15,482 nt of DNA. Origin: Phycisphaeraceae bacterium (GTDB lineage Bacteria; Planctomycetota; Phycisphaerae; Phycisphaerales; Phycisphaeraceae). Positions within the stretch are counted from its first letter, which is position 1. Every line of letters begins with the position of its first letter. The stretch is from positions 1 through 15,482 of the forward strand of contig JADZCW010000193.1 of the NCBI GenBank assembly GCA_020851395.1, written 5' to 3'. The notes under the pieces were generated by a model. The model worked only from the letters and a program-made list of their open reading frames with translations, made no database searches and was not told the origin of the DNA. Shown here piece by piece: positions 14,598 through 15,482 of this stretch. Position numbers and translations under genes: made by a program.

Positions 14598-15482
14598 TCA
14601 CGGCTGCGGCCGCTGGCCCGACTGCTGCTGCAGCCGTTTCTCCTCACGCTCACGCCATTTCTGCGGGTCGCGGTTGATCTCCACGTAGGGCTGCCACTTG
14701 CCCGGCACCAGGATCATCTCCACGTCCTGGCCCAGCGCCTCCTGCACCGCGTCCTGCCACAGCCGGTCGGTCACCACCCGCGGATTCGCGTCGTATTCCT
14801 TCTTGAGCAGCGCGAAGTAATCCGCCTCGGACTGCGTGCGCTTGACCGTCTGCGTCCGGTAGACCAGGGCGTCGTTGATCGTCTCGGCCACCTTCCCCCC
14901 GATCGCCACCGCCCCGCCCTCGGCCGGCACGGACAGGCCGCCGAACGCCAGGTCGATCCGTCCGTCCACCTCGGCGATCTGCCTGGTGTCGCCGAGCGTC
15001 GTCGCAGCCTCGTACTGGCCGATCAGCGCCAGCAGCGGTTCGTACGCCTCCCCCGCCGTCTCGCCGAGGATGCGGGCCCGCTCCTTCTGCGCCTCCTCGA
15101 TCTGCCGGGCCCTCTCGTTCTCCGCCTTGATCACCGCCATGAACGCCTCACGCACGTCCACCGGGAACACCGTCTCGCTCGTGGCCACCTCCAGCACCTC
15201 GATCCCGCTGTCGACATCATCGAGGCTCTGCTGCATCCGCCGCCGGGCCAGGTCGTAGTCCGACCCGCGCAGCCCACGCTGGATCTGGTCCGCCGTCAGC
15301 TGCGCCGCCGTGAACACCACCGCCTGCTCCGCGGCCCGCTCGACCAACCGGTCGCCCATCTCGATCAGACGCTCCGGCGTCGAGGGGTCCGCCACGTTGC
15401 GGATGTACGCCACCGGGTCCTTGATCTGGTACCGCACCGTCCAGCGGGCGTGCACCAGGTTCGCGTCGCCGGTCAGCAGCGA
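14598..15482 (-). CDS. HflK-like band 7 (SPFH/prohibitin) protein, C-terminal part (5' end outside window)
   Basis: The frame is open to the window edge and gives 294 residues. It enters at SLLTGDANLVHARWTVRYQIKDP, the usual 'LTGD.N.V.....V.Y.I.DP' strand pair of the HflK-type SPFH domain; the GTG at 15455 lies inside this conserved block and is not the start. The SPFH domain continues to about residue 125 with the typical SGIEVLEVATSETVFPVDVREAF. A charged helix and coiled coil follow (AENERARQIEEAQKERARI), then another helical stretch. The tail is QxR/P-rich (EEKRLQQQSGQRPQP). HflK/HflC form membrane cages around FtsH in other bacteria; here the next gene is an ABC ATPase rather than a clear hflC, so a transporter-linked scaffold is equally possible. 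An hflC-like gene could lie outside the window. Confidence 0.85.
   Translation of the reverse strand, partial: SLLTGDANLVHARWTVRYQIKDPVAYIRNVADPSTPERLIEMGDRLVERAAEQAVVFTAAQLTADQIQRGLRGSDYDLARRRMQQSLDDVDSGIEVLEVATSETVFPVDVREAFMAVIKAENERARQIEEAQKERARILGETAGEAYEPLLALIGQYEAATTLGDTRQIAEVDGRIDLAFGGLSVPAEGGAVAIGGKVAETINDALVYRTQTVKRTQSEADYFALLKKEYDANPRVVTDRLWQDAVQEALGQDVEMILVPGKWQPYVEINRDPQKWREREEKRLQQQSGQRPQP

Noticed and set aside
14534..14653. N-terminal extension of the ABC ATPase by 40 codons
   Set aside because: It would overlap the end of the band 7 gene by 56 bp and adds Ser/Arg/Gly-rich sequence not typical of the family.
13520..14677. Open frame of 385 codons on the + strand
   Set aside because: It is antisense to the ABC ATPase, whose Walker and signature motifs are unmistakable.

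Overview
The window is very GC-rich, densely coding bacterial chromosome with no mobile element, CRISPR array or RNA gene that I could recognise. Several features point to a planctomycete, probably Phycisphaerae-like: a membrane-anchored protein with an N-terminal MJ0042-type zinc ribbon, a large one-helix helical-repeat protein of a kind I associate with PVC-group bacteria, and a prokaryotic band 7/ABC-2 gene cluster. This taxonomic call is inference from gene content and composition, not from a marker gene.

Left part, + strand (1-2000): the C-terminal end of a phosphofructokinase-family gene closes with a clear intrinsic terminator. It is followed by a UPF0316/DUF2179 small membrane protein (GTG start, good Shine-Dalgarno) and an aldo/keto reductase with an intact catalytic tetrad. 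Convergent to these on the - strand (2013-4463) is a two-gene unit: a zinc-ribbon, single-pass membrane protein, then an intact rhomboid protease that carries a C-terminal TPR-like domain.

Middle (4464-7508): a 105-bp divergent promoter region separates the zinc-ribbon gene from a + strand pair, a hexose-6-phosphate mutarotase (YeaD-like) and a putative glycoside hydrolase of the GHL6 type. Both lack signal peptides, so a cytoplasmic sugar-processing pair is likely. A T-rich 24-bp junction then separates this pair from - strand genes.

Right part, all on - strand (15482 down to 7533): an HflK-like band 7/SPFH protein (5' end outside the window), an ABC ATPase, a large polytopic ABC-2-type permease, a membrane-anchored helical-repeat protein, and an S9-family prolyl oligopeptidase-type serine peptidase. 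The first four look like one membrane system: a flotillin/prohibitin-like scaffold, a transporter and an extracytoplasmic helical partner. A 4 x 10-bp tandem repeat and an overlapping hairpin lie between the permease and the helical-repeat gene.

The + strand reads C-rich through genes of both orientations. This strand skew, together with GC-rich third positions, produces very long spurious antisense ORFs, which were left out of the annotation.
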